Assembly: GCA_054601695.1 (NCBI GenBank)
Contig: BAAHQB010000068.1
Span: forward strand, 744,001 to 808,000
DNA from: Amorphochlora amoebiformis
Lineage: Eukaryota; Cercozoa; Chlorarachniophyceae
Direction: 5' to 3'
DNA: 64,000 nt
In this document: one piece after another, positions 1 through 35,999 of the stretch
How the letters are laid out: every line of letters starts with the position of its first letter
Numbering within the stretch: the stretch's first letter is position 1
Notes under the pieces: generated by a model
Databases searched by the model: none
Told to the model about the DNA's origin: nothing
What the model saw: the letters and a program-made list of their open reading frames with translations, nothing else
Position numbers and translations under genes: made by a program

Positions 1-2082
<2,082 letters not shown>

Positions 2083-2241
2083 CCCTAACCCTAACCCTAA
2101 CCCTAACCCTAACCCTAACCCTAACCCTAACCCTAACCCTAACCTACCCCAATTCTAACCCTAACCGTAACACTAACCCAACCCTAAGCCTAAGCCTAAC
2201 CCTAACCCTAACCCTAACCTAACCCTAACCCTAACCCTAAC
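2083..2241 (-). repeat. Interstitial telomeric array (CCCTAA)n
   Basis: Perfect and near-perfect CCCTAA units, degenerating towards the right (CCGTAA, CACTAA, CCTAAG). This is the C-rich strand of TTAGGG. The edges are unique sequence on the right and a short AT-rich island on the left, so this is not a chromosome end. Confidence 0.95.
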
Positions 2242-2678
2242 AGGCTATTTTACCGAAGGCTTTTGGAGATGCATATATCGAATACAGGTACTTTTGTCAA
2301 CTGTTAGGGTTAGGAATAATCTAGATAATTGCCAATGTTGACGCTTACAGATTCAGAAAAATCCGGTAATATTCTAGATATTCGTACACTAGTACAGGTA
2401 GATCGGATTATAACTAATTGTAATATAATAAACATATATATATATATATATATATATTATGATCATAGATTAATAATACCAGATTAATTTTAAGTTAACA
2501 TACTGGTCACTAGTAATGAATAACTTGACTGGTCACATCACTCACGTGAGGCTAATGGTAGGAGCTCTGACCATAATGTACATATATATCATATATATAC
2601 TATAGTATATATACATATATATAAATATATTATATATATATATATATATATACATACATATACAATTATATATATCAT

Positions 2679-2726
<48 letters not shown>

Positions 2727-3250
2727 CACAAAAGCTAACCAGAGTTCTTCTAGCCCCTCATGGCCCAGAGGCGGAGAGACTTCTTATCTTGTGTCTACTA
2801 AGATCCGACGGTACATATCTAGCATATGAATCATGGCCATGGAGTCTGAATGATTACTTGATTAATACTAGCCGTAAATTACTACTAGTACTAGTAATAC
2901 TGTTATAATAATCTTAACGCATTATAAATTTATAATTTCCTAATATTATTCAAGGATCTAGACTGTATAATTTCTAGATTTTATACGTTCTAGTAGCCTA
3001 GCTAGTCTACAACTAGTACAACTAGACAAGTTATAATAACTTTAATTTAGACTTAAGCTCAGGCGCAGTACGAAGAGTTTATAATCATCTGGTTTAATAA
3101 TTTAAAATTCAATTTGTGAGTCAAGCTTCACTTGAACAAGACTGATTTGATCTAGTTGATAGTAGTCTGGCTAGTCTCGGCATATCTAGCAACGGTAATC
3201 GGAGAGTACATGTGATATCCAGATATTGCTGCGGCTAGGGCCTCAGCTTA
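2242..3250. other. Unique CTAG-rich intergenic block, no gene seen
   Basis: Complex AT-rich sequence unusually dense in the tetranucleotide CTAG (for example around 2870-3020), interrupted by short TA tracts. No ORF of useful length and no recognisable motif. The same style of sequence returns at 12.1-12.35, 36.0-36.6 and 37.2-37.6 kb. Confidence 0.6.
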
Positions 3251-3517
3251 GTTCATCACGCTCTCATCTAGTCATCACGTATCATGACTCGGATAATGAG
3301 TCGGATTCTCTCTTAGTAGCTTAGTCTCTAGGTTCTAGAGTTCATCACGCTCTCATCTAGCCATCACGTATCATGACTCGGATAATGAGTCGGATTCTAT
3401 CTTAGTAGCTTAGTCTCTAGGTTCTAGAGTTCATCACGCTCTCATCTAGTCATCACGTATCATGACTCGGATAATGAGTCGGATTCTGTCTTAGTAGCTT
3501 AGTCTCTAGGTTCTAGA
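3251..3517. repeat. Three tandem copies of an 89-bp unit
   Basis: Units begin with 'gttcatcacgctctcatcta' at 3251, 3340 and 3429, with only a few substitutions between copies. Each contains the imperfect inverted motif GACTCGGATAATGAGTC. Near-identity suggests recent amplification. Confidence 0.95.
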
Positions 3518-3565
3518 GATATCTTACTAAGATGTTTACAGACTATCAAGAGGTCTGGATATTCA

Positions 3566-3605
<40 letters not shown>

Positions 3606-3619
3606 AGTGTGTGTGTGTG

Positions 3620-3670
<51 letters not shown>

Positions 3671-3733
3671 CATATATATAAACATACATATATATATATA
3701 TTTGTAGTCACCACTTTATGTATAAACATAAAT

Positions 3734-3780
<47 letters not shown>

Positions 3781-3797
3781 TGTATATATATATGTAA

Positions 3798-3833
<36 letters not shown>

Positions 3834-3834
3834 C

Positions 3835-3866
<32 letters not shown>

Positions 3867-3968
3867 TATGTATATGTGTATATATATGCGTATGTATACA
3901 TATATTATGCATACATAAATTTATATGTACATATATATATATATACATACATATATATATATATATAT

Positions 3969-4019
<51 letters not shown>

Positions 4020-4260
4020 CACATACATATCCATATCTAAACAGTATGTATAAATAATGATAGTTAGTTATTACGTTGGAGGAAAAAAACTTATTAGAAC
4101 TCGTAAAAAATCTGAGAAACTTCCGAGAAAAATAAAATTCGGCTGAGAAGAAATCTTTCTGCGAGAAGGATAAGGAGAGATGTAAATAGCGAAGAATTAT
4201 TGTAATTATTCGGCTTATCCGTAAAACGTCATGGGCAACAGGCACTAGACTTCCCTGGGG
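3518..4260. repeat. TA tract with one unique island
   Basis: TA microsatellite to about 4020. A unique A-rich island follows at 4030-4250 with no recognisable product. The long minus-strand frame across it is mostly translated TA repeat. Confidence 0.7.
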
Positions 4261-4307
4261 TTAACGTTAAGGTTAGGGTTAGGGTTACGGTTACGGTTAC
4301 GGTTACC
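4261..4307 (+). repeat. Short degenerate telomeric array with TTACGG variants
   Basis: Consists of TTAGGG units followed by four TTACGG variant units. It is the only TTAGGG-oriented array left of 39.4 kb. Confidence 0.8.
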
Positions 4308-4363
4308 TGTAAGTCGAATGTATTTATAGGTATTGTGTATGTGTCATGTACGTTTACAATGTA

Positions 4364-4435
<72 letters not shown>

Positions 4436-4500
4436 CATGCATACATGCACACACACACACACACATATCTATATATATATATATATATAGTATAAACATA

Positions 4501-4690
4501 TTTACAGTCCAACATACTAATAACAGTCCTGTATCTAATACTACATATGTCATTTTCTATATGTTTATATGTATATATGTTCTAATACTACATATGTCAT
4601 TTTCTATATGTTTATATGTATATATGTACGTACATACCTAACAACAGTCCTGTATCTAATACTACATATGTCTTTTTCTATATGTTTATA
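4501..4690. repeat. Three-copy tandem island
   Basis: The segment 'taatactacatatgtc' with its downstream 'tctatatgtttatatgt' starts at about 4536, 4582 and 4656. The copies are separated by TA-rich or 'cagtcctgtat' spacers. Confidence 0.85.
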
Positions 4691-4847
4691 TGTGGATATG
4701 TACGTACATATATATATTGTAATATATATAATATACATATATATATATATATATATGTGTATATATACATATGATGTGTGTACACGTATATCATATACAT
4801 ATGTGTATATATATATATACATATACAAATATATATATATATATATA

Positions 4848-5259
4848 TTACGCTTTCCAATAGGCCTATTAGCCATTGTTGGGGTATACATATTATTATG
4901 TGTGTATGTGTGTATGTGTGTAGATACATGTGTATGTGTATGTGTATATACGTATATCATATGTATATATATATATGTGTATGTATGTACATATGCACAT
5001 ATGTATGTACACATATATATGTATATATATATATATACATGTACATTTATATATATATATATATATATATATGTGTATGTATATTACACTTTCCAATAGG
5101 CCTATTAGCCATTGTTGGGGTATACATATTATTATGTGTGTATGTGTGTATGTGTGTAGATACATGTGTATGTGTATGTGTATATACGTATATCATATGT
5201 ATATATATATATATGTGTATGTATGTACATATGCACATATGTATGTACACATATATATG

Positions 5260-5330
<71 letters not shown>

Positions 5331-5429
5331 ATGTATATTACACTTTCCAATAGGCCTATTAGTCATTGTTGGGGTATACATATTATTATGTATGTGTGTA
5401 TGTGTAGGTACATATGTATGTGTAAATAC

Positions 5430-5470
<41 letters not shown>

Positions 5471-5575
5471 ATACACATACATATACACTTGTATCTACAC
5501 ACATACACATACATAATAATATGTATACCCCAACAATGGCTAATAGGCCTATCCGAAAGCGTATAATATACATAC
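4848..5575. repeat. Tandem array of a ~240-bp unit, with one inverted copy
   Basis: The core 'ccaataggcctattag' plus 'ccattgttggggtata' occurs in direct orientation at about 4858, 5092 and 5347, and inverted at about 5527-5560. Each direct copy carries the same downstream GT-rich tail. The reading [10 protein letters not shown] is shared by all direct copies. I cannot tell whether this was once an exon. Confidence 0.9.
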
Positions 5576-5579
5576 GTAC

Positions 5580-5627
<48 letters not shown>

Positions 5628-5795
5628 ATCATTCGGCTTTATTCGAAGTATAGTATAAATACACAAGTAATAAAGGTTCTATGGTTGTGTCACTAGCTAC
5701 TATTATAGTTAGAATATCGCAATTGGACACTGGAGTGGAAGAATGTTTCATCGGTGATGAATCTATACAAAATTTTCAAATTCAGATTTAACAAG

Positions 5796-6611
5796 CTATT
5801 CAAACTCCATCTCAATCCCACTTGCTTCACCCTGCCATTCCACTTCTCCCTGCCACTGTGCCGACATCACGGATGACTCCGAAGACAGAGAAGAATTCGA
5901 AGCCAGGGCCAACTTCTTTCTCGCCCCTGCAGCTTTGAGGTACCTTGTGAACTCATGAGACCGTTTGAACCTCGGGAAGCAGTCCTGTCTGATGAGCTTG
6001 ATTACTTGTCGTTGGGCTGCGTCGAATAGCTCGGCCGACAGCCTGTTCTTGTCGAGGGCCGAGAGTATAGAATTGCGTGTCGACCCGTTGATGTTCACGG
6101 GCGTGTGCAGAGGCTCCGATTCCTTGTCAGCGCCAGAAAAATTTAGGAATCCACTGCCAAGATCCTTGTCTTCGGTCAGAAATCGTTCGCGGATGAACTT
6201 GGCGATACTGTGTGCTTTCTTCATGTCGCCAGAGGTAAAGACAGCCCTGAATCGCTCGACGTAACGTTCAAACTCGATGTTCTCGTTTGCGTGAGTCCGT
6301 CGCATGTGCGACAAAAAGTATCGAAAGCCAACTGGATCAGAATACACGGTCGAGAAGGTAATTTTCGAGGAAGACTCGTGAGTTGGGGTGGACGGATTGG
6401 TAGAAGTTATTCCAGAAACTTCCTTCCCTTCAAAGGCTGTTCGCCTTTCTCCGAACCTTGAGCTGGAAGGAGTGGAAGGCGCGTACAGGGAGAAGTGCCG
6501 GCGGCGGTGGAGAGGGGTGCGGGGGGTACGAGGAGGTACATCGAATGCGCTCACTGCTGCTGCGGCCATCGCGTTGGGTTTTGGCGCCGGTAGTGAGCGG
6601 AGCGGGAACAT
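5796..6611 (-). CDS. RGS-domain protein (regulator of G-protein signalling), 271 aa
   Basis: RGS domains bind activated G-alpha subunits and speed GTP hydrolysis, ending heterotrimeric G-protein signals at the inner membrane face. Residues about 86-226 carry the family signature: DPVGFRYFL (92-100) at helix entry, ENIEFERYVERF (110-121), where family members have the conserved Glu-Asn contact pair, the AHSIAKFIRERFL helix (133-145), and DCFPRFKRSHEF (210-221), matching the D-x-x-P-R-F-x-x-S core. Residues about 146-177 look like an insertion relative to compact RGS domains. The first 85 residues are low complexity and rich in Pro, Arg and Ser. The tail is acidic (ends EMEFE). The ATG at 6611 opens the longest frame; a second ATG lies 14 codons in. 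GC content is far higher than in surrounding DNA and no intron is needed. No DEP, GGL or other partner domain is visible. I am sure of the RGS call but not of the subfamily. Confidence 0.88.
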   Translation of the reverse strand: MFPLRSLPAPKPNAMAAAAVSAFDVPPRTPRTPLHRRRHFSLYAPSTPSSSRFGERRTAFEGKEVSGITSTNPSTPTHESSSKITFSTVYSDPVGFRYFLSHMRRTHANENIEFERYVERFRAVFTSGDMKKAHSIAKFIRERFLTEDKDLGSGFLNFSGADKESEPLHTPVNINGSTRNSILSALDKNRLSAELFDAAQRQVIKLIRQDCFPRFKRSHEFTRYLKAAGARKKLALASNSSLSSESSVMSAQWQGEVEWQGEASGIEMEFE

Positions 6612-7330
6612 CCTCCGGGAAGGGGGGTTCGCCTGACTGGTTCTGGAAAGAGGGTACTAAATGCCAATTCGGTGGATTCACCGGAATTTGTACGTAAATA
6701 AGGAGTGTTGGAATTTATTTAGGACAAATTATCTTATTTTTATAATTGGTACTTGGGATGCAATTAGGCATATCATCGATGCCTCTTATTAGTCAAAGCG
6801 ATTGCGGGTACTAGAAAACTGAAATTATCTCGGGGTATTTTACCAGGAATACACATACAGTTCTACAGAGCACACGCGCAACACACGCGTAAGAACGAAC
6901 ACCTACCAGTGTTAACTACATGTTTCAAATCCCCATAGTTCCACCAAGATGCTATTTCACCTAAATAAAACTGTCGCTGATTCTGCCGCGAAATTAGAAT
7001 AATGAAAACTTCTAAATAGCGGTCAATATCGGTTTATCCCCGGGTTTAAGAGAACTGAGATAGCGTCTTAAGAGAGAGAGCTATCGCCCGACAGGCTACA
7101 GCTCTGGTTTCCGATTTTTCAGCTCTGTCACTATCCGGTAGTAACGGTGTTACGAATTTCGTTCTCAGGGTGGGGGGGAAGGAATTCGAGGGAGAGCGCG
7201 GCGCTGGACATCGGGTCAGAAAACAAGGCTTCGCACCTGGGGGTTTCGAGGTCGTTCGATTCCTCGGCTTGAAGGTACATTCATTCGTGGCATGTGTGGA
7301 TACTAATTACGTTATAACCTTTATGTGAAT
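6612..7330. other. Unique upstream region of the RGS gene
   Basis: Non-repetitive, GC-balanced sequence upstream of the RGS start, so promoter or 5' leader is expected here. It contains a G-rich run at 7168-7180. No second ORF with recognisable content and no clear TATA-type element were found. Confidence 0.5.
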
Positions 7331-7437
7331 GTGTGTGTGTGTGTAAATGTACATATATGTATATGTGTGTTTTTTTAAGTATATTATATGTAATATATAT
7401 ATGTATATATATGTGTAGTATGTACACATATATTATA

Positions 7438-7505
<68 letters not shown>

Positions 7506-7533
7506 CACACACACACATATATACATATATATA

Positions 7534-7576
<43 letters not shown>

Positions 7577-7729
7577 TATAATATATATAAATAATATAAT
7601 ATATATATATGAAAATATGTGTGTATATATATGTATATACACACACATATGTATGTATGTATGTACACATGCACATGTAGATGTATGTATATGTACACAT
7701 ACACATATAGATGTACGTATATAGAGATT

Positions 7730-7795
<66 letters not shown>

Positions 7796-7818
7796 TTATA
7801 TATAAATATATATGTATA

Positions 7819-7881
<63 letters not shown>

Positions 7882-8000
7882 ACGTATATTATATTACATG
7901 TACAAATATGTAAATATATGTATACATATATTTAATATATATATATTTTATTTATATATATATATATATATTTAATATACATACATATATATATAGAAAA
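7331..8000. repeat. TA/TG microsatellite
   Basis: TA repeat with short TG and CA runs. No gene seen. Confidence 0.9.
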
Positions 8001-8084
8001 TAAGCACAAACCCTTCATCAGAGTGATGCACCATATATGAGTCCCTTCTCATCATATGATATCGTCATTTCTTTTTTTATTTCT

Positions 8085-8643
8085 AAGGAAGAGTACACCA
8101 CTTGTCTATTCACCGTCTGGCTGCTTAGGAGACTTAAAATGGTCAAATTACTTGTCGACACCAAGGTTAACACGAACTAGCTAGTATATATACTAGTTCG
8201 TGTTATATATGCGCGCGCTCCGCCGCAGAAGAAGGTAAATAATGGTACAAAGATCGCCATTTGCTAGATTTGAGTCAACATGCGCAGAATGTACATCCCA
8301 CTAATTAGGTATTGGAGGAGAGCTTGAAATCGCGAACTTGCTACTCGACTCAAAAGCTAACATTGACTGTGATAGAGAAGGTGTTCACACATGCATATGC
8401 ACTGCTGAACAAGTAATTCATATATCACTGTCTTATTTCATTTCGATGAATATTCGAACGTCAGCTCTGCGCATGCATTCCGCTACTATATATGCTCGTC
8501 GCTATTTTGAAATTACATATATACGCTTCGCACAGAACCTATGTAAACCTTTACGTATGATCATCGATCGGATACAACCGGCCAATCGTATAATACACAG
8601 GCCGCGGCAAGCTATCGGTGGGCTACTAAGGAGAATCTCATGA
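8085..8643 (+). pseudogene. Remnant of an ankyrin-repeat gene
   Basis: Two separated fragments read as ankyrin repeats. At 8088-8180, frame switches are needed to read STPL, CLGDLK and then VKLLVDTKVNTN, ending in TAG. This fits the repeat consensus of a TPLh-type turn, a short helix, then VKLLL-x-x-x-A-D-V-N. At 8313-8420 the reading GGELEIANLLLDSKANIDC is the same repeat end, running into an open frame that stops at 8643 but loses resemblance after about 35 residues. The ankyrin fold is a protein-protein interaction scaffold. Between the fragments lies a 12-bp inverted repeat (AACACGAACTAG, 8169-8204). The frame breaks and the lack of intact flanking repeats mark it as decayed. Alternatively it could be two exons of a living gene with sequence errors. 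Confidence 0.5.
8169..8204. repeat. Inverted repeat, 12-bp arms around a palindromic centre
   Basis: AACACGAACTAG at 8169-8180 is the exact reverse complement of 8193-8204. The 16-bp sequence CTAGTATATATACTAG inside is itself a perfect palindrome. Possible hairpin. Confidence 0.8.
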
Positions 8644-9900
<1,257 letters not shown>

Positions 9901-10265
9901 ATCATACACAACGAAACACATATACCTCAAACCAAGCCCTTAAAAATCCTTCTAGAAATCTGCTCTTTCTCGAAATATGCCGTGACAGTACACATATTTA
10001 TACCACACACAACGAAACACATATGCCCCAAACCAAGCTCTTAAAAACAAGTCTTCTAGAAATCCGTTCTTTCTCGAAATACGTTATGATAGTACACATT
10101 TTCATATCATACACAACGAAACACACATACCCCAAATCGAGTCCGCAAAAAAGCCATATAGAATCTGTTCTATCTCGAAATATCGCCCCAAACACGTAAC
10201 CTTTTCAAATCCCTTCTCTTTCCGCCATATATACCTACATACCGAACACATATACCCCCACATAT
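9901..10265. repeat. Tandem repeat of 101-104 bp, three copies plus a degraded fourth
   Basis: The motif 'acgaaacacatat' recurs at 9911, 10012 and 10116, with a weak match near 10242. Each copy also holds 'aaaccaag'-like, 'tctagaaat' and 'tttctcgaaata' blocks in the same order. Divergence between copies is considerable. The array abuts the left side of the transposon region and could be subterminal repeats of that element. Confidence 0.85.
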
Positions 10266-10462
10266 AAGTAAAATCGGCCATAACTCCGCTCACGGGGAAC
10301 TCTACCCATCGCTGTCGGTTCGCCGCGAAATTGAAACAATCATACCAGCTCTCCTAGGATTGCTTTGCTGTTCTCTATGTGTGGATTTGCCGGCAGATTG
10401 GCAGATATTCCAGGGATTCTGCCACTGAGGATGTTAGTAACGGGTAGTGACAAAACACTTAA

Positions 10463-12121
10463 ATGTTCGGCCGGCATATTCTGCCGTATTTTCCAGGGCA
10501 TTTTGGCGCGACTATGGCGAGTCAGCCGACTGGCACAGGTGTACATCCGAGTGCTCGTACCCAGATCGGTGGCTCCATCAGGAGCCCCGTCACGACTGGA
10601 TCCGTCTTGCCTGCCATCATAGGAAGCCCAGTCACGAATGGATGCGTGTTGCCTGTCGGGGCTACCCCGTCCGTTGTCGAGGACCCTGGAATTGGAAAGC
10701 AGTTTGGCAGTGCGACTATGGGTCCGAGTCACCCGACTGGTGGCGCAGGTGTACATTCGAGTGGTCGTACCCAGATCGGTGGCCCCGTCCCGCGTGGACC
10801 CATGTTCAATATCGGGGCTACCGCTGGTCACCCACCGGTCACATCGGTATATCGTCGTTGTCCTCCTGCATTTGTCAACTCTTCATCCGGTGTGACACAA
10901 TCTACGACATTGAATGTGAGTGCAGCCCAGACTAATCATCCATGGCTCGACAAAAATGGGAAGCAAAGGACGACGAAGGCGAAGAAACCTATATTCATCA
11001 CTTGGAAGTTTACGGTCGCGCCGACTTCTTTTTTGAGGGTAGATTTCAAGATCCATGCCCACGAGAAACACGGATGGGATCATACCAGCCTGCCTCAGAA
11101 GAGATTTCTGGTGCCTGCTTGTAAGGAGCGTGGTATAAAGTTCCCTGGCATCCGTAATCCGAACAAGTATGAGCATCATGTGCCTGCTCTTACTGCGTTC
11201 GACGAGCTACGGGGGATGTCATGTAATGCATCAACTGGTGCCGGAAGATGGAACGTCAATGGCTACGCGCGCATGTTCATGGGCATAGTTCATCCAGATG
11301 TGAGAGAGTTGTTCCGGTGCAGAAATCATCCACTCACCAGTGCACAAAAGGACTCGAAGGCCGTCACGGCGAAGCCATGGGATGCGGCTTTCCACAAGTT
11401 AGCTGACGTGTTCAACGATCAAGAGTGGGATGTGGCTAACCCGTTCGTGGAGATAACCTATCGAGACCTCGATCCATCCGATACGAAAGTGATACCAGCC
11501 ACTGCCTCCAAACTGGCTGACAAATGGAGAGAATTTCGGGCACAATGGGAAATCGTGATGCACAATTGCACGAAATCTGGTCAGATGAAGTCAATCGAAG
11601 ATTTCACTAGGCGCCAGGACATCATATTTCTGTACAAGCTACTGGAACGACCGGAAAACGGAGAGATAATGACCAGTGTTAAGGCACCATTTACGCCAGA
11701 GGCTGAGTCGGGCGCCGATTCGGTGTACGTAACAAGTTCAAGACGCAATAAGAAAAGAAAGCTTCAATGTTTAATTGATGATCAACGGGACAGTGTGAGT
11801 GGCCGTTCATCACGTACTGATCTACGTGCTGATCTCTCTGGTGGTAGAACGTACTACACGGATGATATGATGCAAATAGTCAAAAATAAGGAGCAATTAG
11901 CGTATGACATGTTGCAGAGAGAGAGAGAGGTAAAAGAGCAATCGTATGACACATTACAGAGAGAGAGAGAGATATCAAACATAGATCATATGAGTACGCT
12001 TTTGGAACGAATTGAGAAGTATGAATCCAAGCTCGAGTCAGAGAAGAATCCAGCCAAACGTGCACGAATTGAGAAAATCCTAGACAAGTACAACGTTTTG
12101 TACGAAAAATTCAATAAATGA
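10463..12121 (+). CDS. Harbinger-associated Myb/SANT-like DNA-binding protein, 552 aa
   Basis: Harbinger/PIF elements carry a DDE transposase and a separate Myb-like protein that binds the element ends and brings the transposase into the nucleus. Here an intact 552-codon frame lies 0.6 kb from a Harbinger transposase and is convergent with it. Residues 1-125 are low complexity with an internal duplication (GVHPSARTQIGG near 26 and GVHSSGRTQIGG near 96). Residues about 304-368 (KPWDAAFHKLADVF ... LADKWREFRAQWEIV) have the spaced tryptophans and basic third helix of a Myb/SANT-like fold. RRNKKRKL (427-434) is a probable nuclear localisation signal. The C terminus from about 469 is a charged helix with repeated QREREV/QREREI blocks, likely a coiled coil. 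AATAAA overlaps the stop codon. The ATG at 10463 is the first in frame; the low-complexity N terminus could start later, for example at Met18. The domain call rests on pattern and context, not a search. Confidence 0.65.
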   Translation: MFGRHILPYFPGHFGATMASQPTGTGVHPSARTQIGGSIRSPVTTGSVLPAIIGSPVTNGCVLPVGATPSVVEDPGIGKQFGSATMGPSHPTGGAGVHSSGRTQIGGPVPRGPMFNIGATAGHPPVTSVYRRCPPAFVNSSSGVTQSTTLNVSAAQTNHPWLDKNGKQRTTKAKKPIFITWKFTVAPTSFLRVDFKIHAHEKHGWDHTSLPQKRFLVPACKERGIKFPGIRNPNKYEHHVPALTAFDELRGMSCNASTGAGRWNVNGYARMFMGIVHPDVRELFRCRNHPLTSAQKDSKAVTAKPWDAAFHKLADVFNDQEWDVANPFVEITYRDLDPSDTKVIPATASKLADKWREFRAQWEIVMHNCTKSGQMKSIEDFTRRQDIIFLYKLLERPENGEIMTSVKAPFTPEAESGADSVYVTSSRRNKKRKLQCLIDDQRDSVSGRSSRTDLRADLSGGRTYYTDDMMQIVKNKEQLAYDMLQREREVKEQSYDTLQREREISNIDHMSTLLERIEKYESKLESEKNPAKRARIEKILDKYNVLYEKFNK

Positions 12122-12733
<612 letters not shown>

Positions 12734-14053
12734 TTATTGTCGATTAGGTTGACGTGAAGCATGCAGGACGCTACTACTTGGCCGCACCACGCCTAGTTCT
12801 GCTACCCTATTGGTTAATGACTCTCGCAGCGCGCACGTTCGATGACTTGCTGCGTAGAACCAGCCATCGTTTAGCAGCTCAATGGGTGCTCCGTGCTTGT
12901 TCAGTTCTGGTGCGGTCGTAGCACGCATGCTACTTCTCCTTGCCCGTCTCCTCCTATTCACACAGCTCGCGTCGTGACGGTCCGATTCGATCTCTTCGTA
13001 TGTGGTGCGAACCAACTGTGAAGGAGGCTCGACAGACGTTCTCTTTTTCGCGTCACTGTAGTGCTGACCTTCATCCAGATCGTATGTTATTATAACATTG
13101 TGAAGCTTAGCACACGCCATGGCGACAATGGCGGCACGGTCGTAACTTATGCTCATGGGTTTCCACAATACCCCGAATCGGCCGACTAGCTTACCAAAAG
13201 CCATCTCAATTCTTATTCTGAGTTGGCTTTGCGACCAATTAAAATTATCTTTCCGTCTGTCGTTTCGCGCTTCAACGTCTGAATATGGACCGATTACACA
13301 ATCGGAACATGAATATGCTGCGTCACCAGCTATCCAGAACCCGCAAGGCATCCTCTTTTTCTCCAGCAGGTCTCTGCGGATGTCCAGACTTGGATATCAG
13401 ACTGTGCCCCACCACCCAGGACTTCAAACACAGTGAAACGTCCATGTACATCACAGACTGCCTGAGCATAACTGCAAAGAAGTTCTTGCGACTGTGGAAC
13501 CTCTTACTACACGCAGATTCAGCTTTCGTCGGAGCACGTATTTTTATGAGTAGCCCATCTATGCACCCAACACATCCTTGCATGGCCTCCATTTCCCATC
13601 TACTCCTAAACTCGGCTTCCATGTGACGCAGCCTCTCCTGTGCGTTATGTGCACACACACATGAGCATGTACACGCGTCGTGTATAGAAAGAGAGAAAGA
13701 GAGAGAATGAGAGAGAGAGCGAGAGAGACAGAGAGCGAGATATGTGTTTAGGAGATACCTTGTTGTCAAAAGGGAACTCAATCTTGTACTCGTTGCACAC
13801 TGCCTGCACTACCCTCCAGAATATCTTTACACCGCCGACTCGTGCACTCTGAATATGGTGGACAAATCCAAATACGACGCTCCAGCAAGCATTCGAAGGG
13901 TCAACGCAACCTGCAGCTCTGCTGATATTGGTTTGGTTCACCACGGCAGCCATCGTATGTGTATCGTTCCAAATCACCGCAAAGTGCATCAACTAGTCGA
14001 TCGAAGCAACCAAGATCCATTCTATATCTCCGTCTAGACTTCGCCGGAGCCAT
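12734..14053 (-). pseudogene. Harbinger/PIF (HARBI1-like) DDE transposase, frameshifted
   Basis: Read 14053 to 12734, the sequence gives an almost complete DDE_Tnp_4-type transposase, but only by changing frame several times. Segments in order: MAPAKSRRRYRMDLGCFDRL, then AAVVNQTN, then ELQVALTLRMLAGASYLDLS (the helix-turn-helix of this family), then YF/FWRVVQAVCNEYKIEFPFDN. An intron follows at 13758-13638 (GT...AG, 121 nt, containing an AG/CT microsatellite), then GCVGCIDGLLIKI with the first catalytic Asp, then AVCDVHGRFTVFEVLGGG in a second frame, then LLEKKRMPCGFWIAGDAAY with the second Asp, and finally IEMAFGKLVGRFGVLW with the Glu. The catalytic triad is present, but about five single-base indels break the frame. 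The intact 552-codon neighbour argues against general sequencing error, so I call it a young pseudogene. I could not find terminal inverted repeats or a target-site duplication by eye. Confidence 0.85.
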
Positions 14054-14589
14054 ACCATAGACGTTGACAGACGGACATTGACATAGAGAGGTTAGTACCG
14101 GATGTTGGAACCTAGTGACTGGCAGTGACCCGGTTTATTTCATTGCACCGCCGTTACCACCGGATAGTACCCAATCTACCGTTTGAATCGATATGCGAAT
14201 AAATTTAAATTACCACGTCGGAATCTATGATATTTGTTAATTCTTCGGCCACGAGCATGGCGCGTGCAGCGACATGGGTTCGTTTTGTCTGGTGTTATGG
14301 CGTTATTATTGATGGGCTAAGGATGACATCCCTTTCTGTATAGCATGAAAATGCGTTAGTACTAGGAAAACCGAATTATTGTTTTTTTTTTTTATTCGTG
14401 AGGCGGGGGGGGGGAAATGAAAATGTCGTGATTTCGAGCTAGCTGAGTTTTAGGTGTCGTATACCTGAATATATGTTGAAATATATCTTGCCGAAATGAT
14501 ATGTGTAGCTAAATATTGTACATAGATGTATCTTGCTCAGCTCATGTATACAGATAAACCGTGGCATGATATAAATCTATATATATTCT

Positions 14590-14625
<36 letters not shown>

Positions 14626-14697
14626 ATTATATATATAATTATATATATGTGTATGTATGTATATATATATATATATATTTATATGTACATAAATATA

Positions 14698-14757
<60 letters not shown>
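14054..14757. other. Unique segment then TA tract, no gene seen
   Basis: 14054-14530 is non-repetitive and may include the right end of the Harbinger element. It contains a run of T at 14383-14393 and of G at 14405-14414. 14570-14757 is TA repeat. Confidence 0.5.
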
Positions 14758-19044
<4,287 letters not shown>

Positions 19045-19066
19045 GTATGTATATTCATTCATATCT

Positions 19067-19108
<42 letters not shown>

Positions 19109-19140
19109 TATATATATATATGTATATATGTATATATGTA

Positions 19141-19175
<35 letters not shown>

Positions 19176-19179
19176 CTAG

Positions 19180-34933
<15,754 letters not shown>

Positions 34934-34954
34934 TATTCATATTCCCCTAAATCT

Positions 34955-35030
34955 TACCCTAACCCTAACCCTAACCCTAACCCTAACCCTAACCCTAACG
35001 TTAACCTTAACGCTAACCCTAAGCCTTATG
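34955..35030 (-). repeat. Telomeric array just downstream of the EGF gene's stop
   Basis: CCCTAA units with TTAACG-type variants at the right, starting about 25 bases after the TAA at 34931. Confidence 0.93.

Positions 35031-35999
<969 letters not shown>

Noticed and set aside
3251-3517. CRISPR-like array
   Set aside because: Direct 89-bp tandem copies with no unique spacers, in eukaryotic DNA.
5965-6697. Plus-strand frames over the RGS gene
   Set aside because: Shadow frames antisense to the conserved RGS domain.
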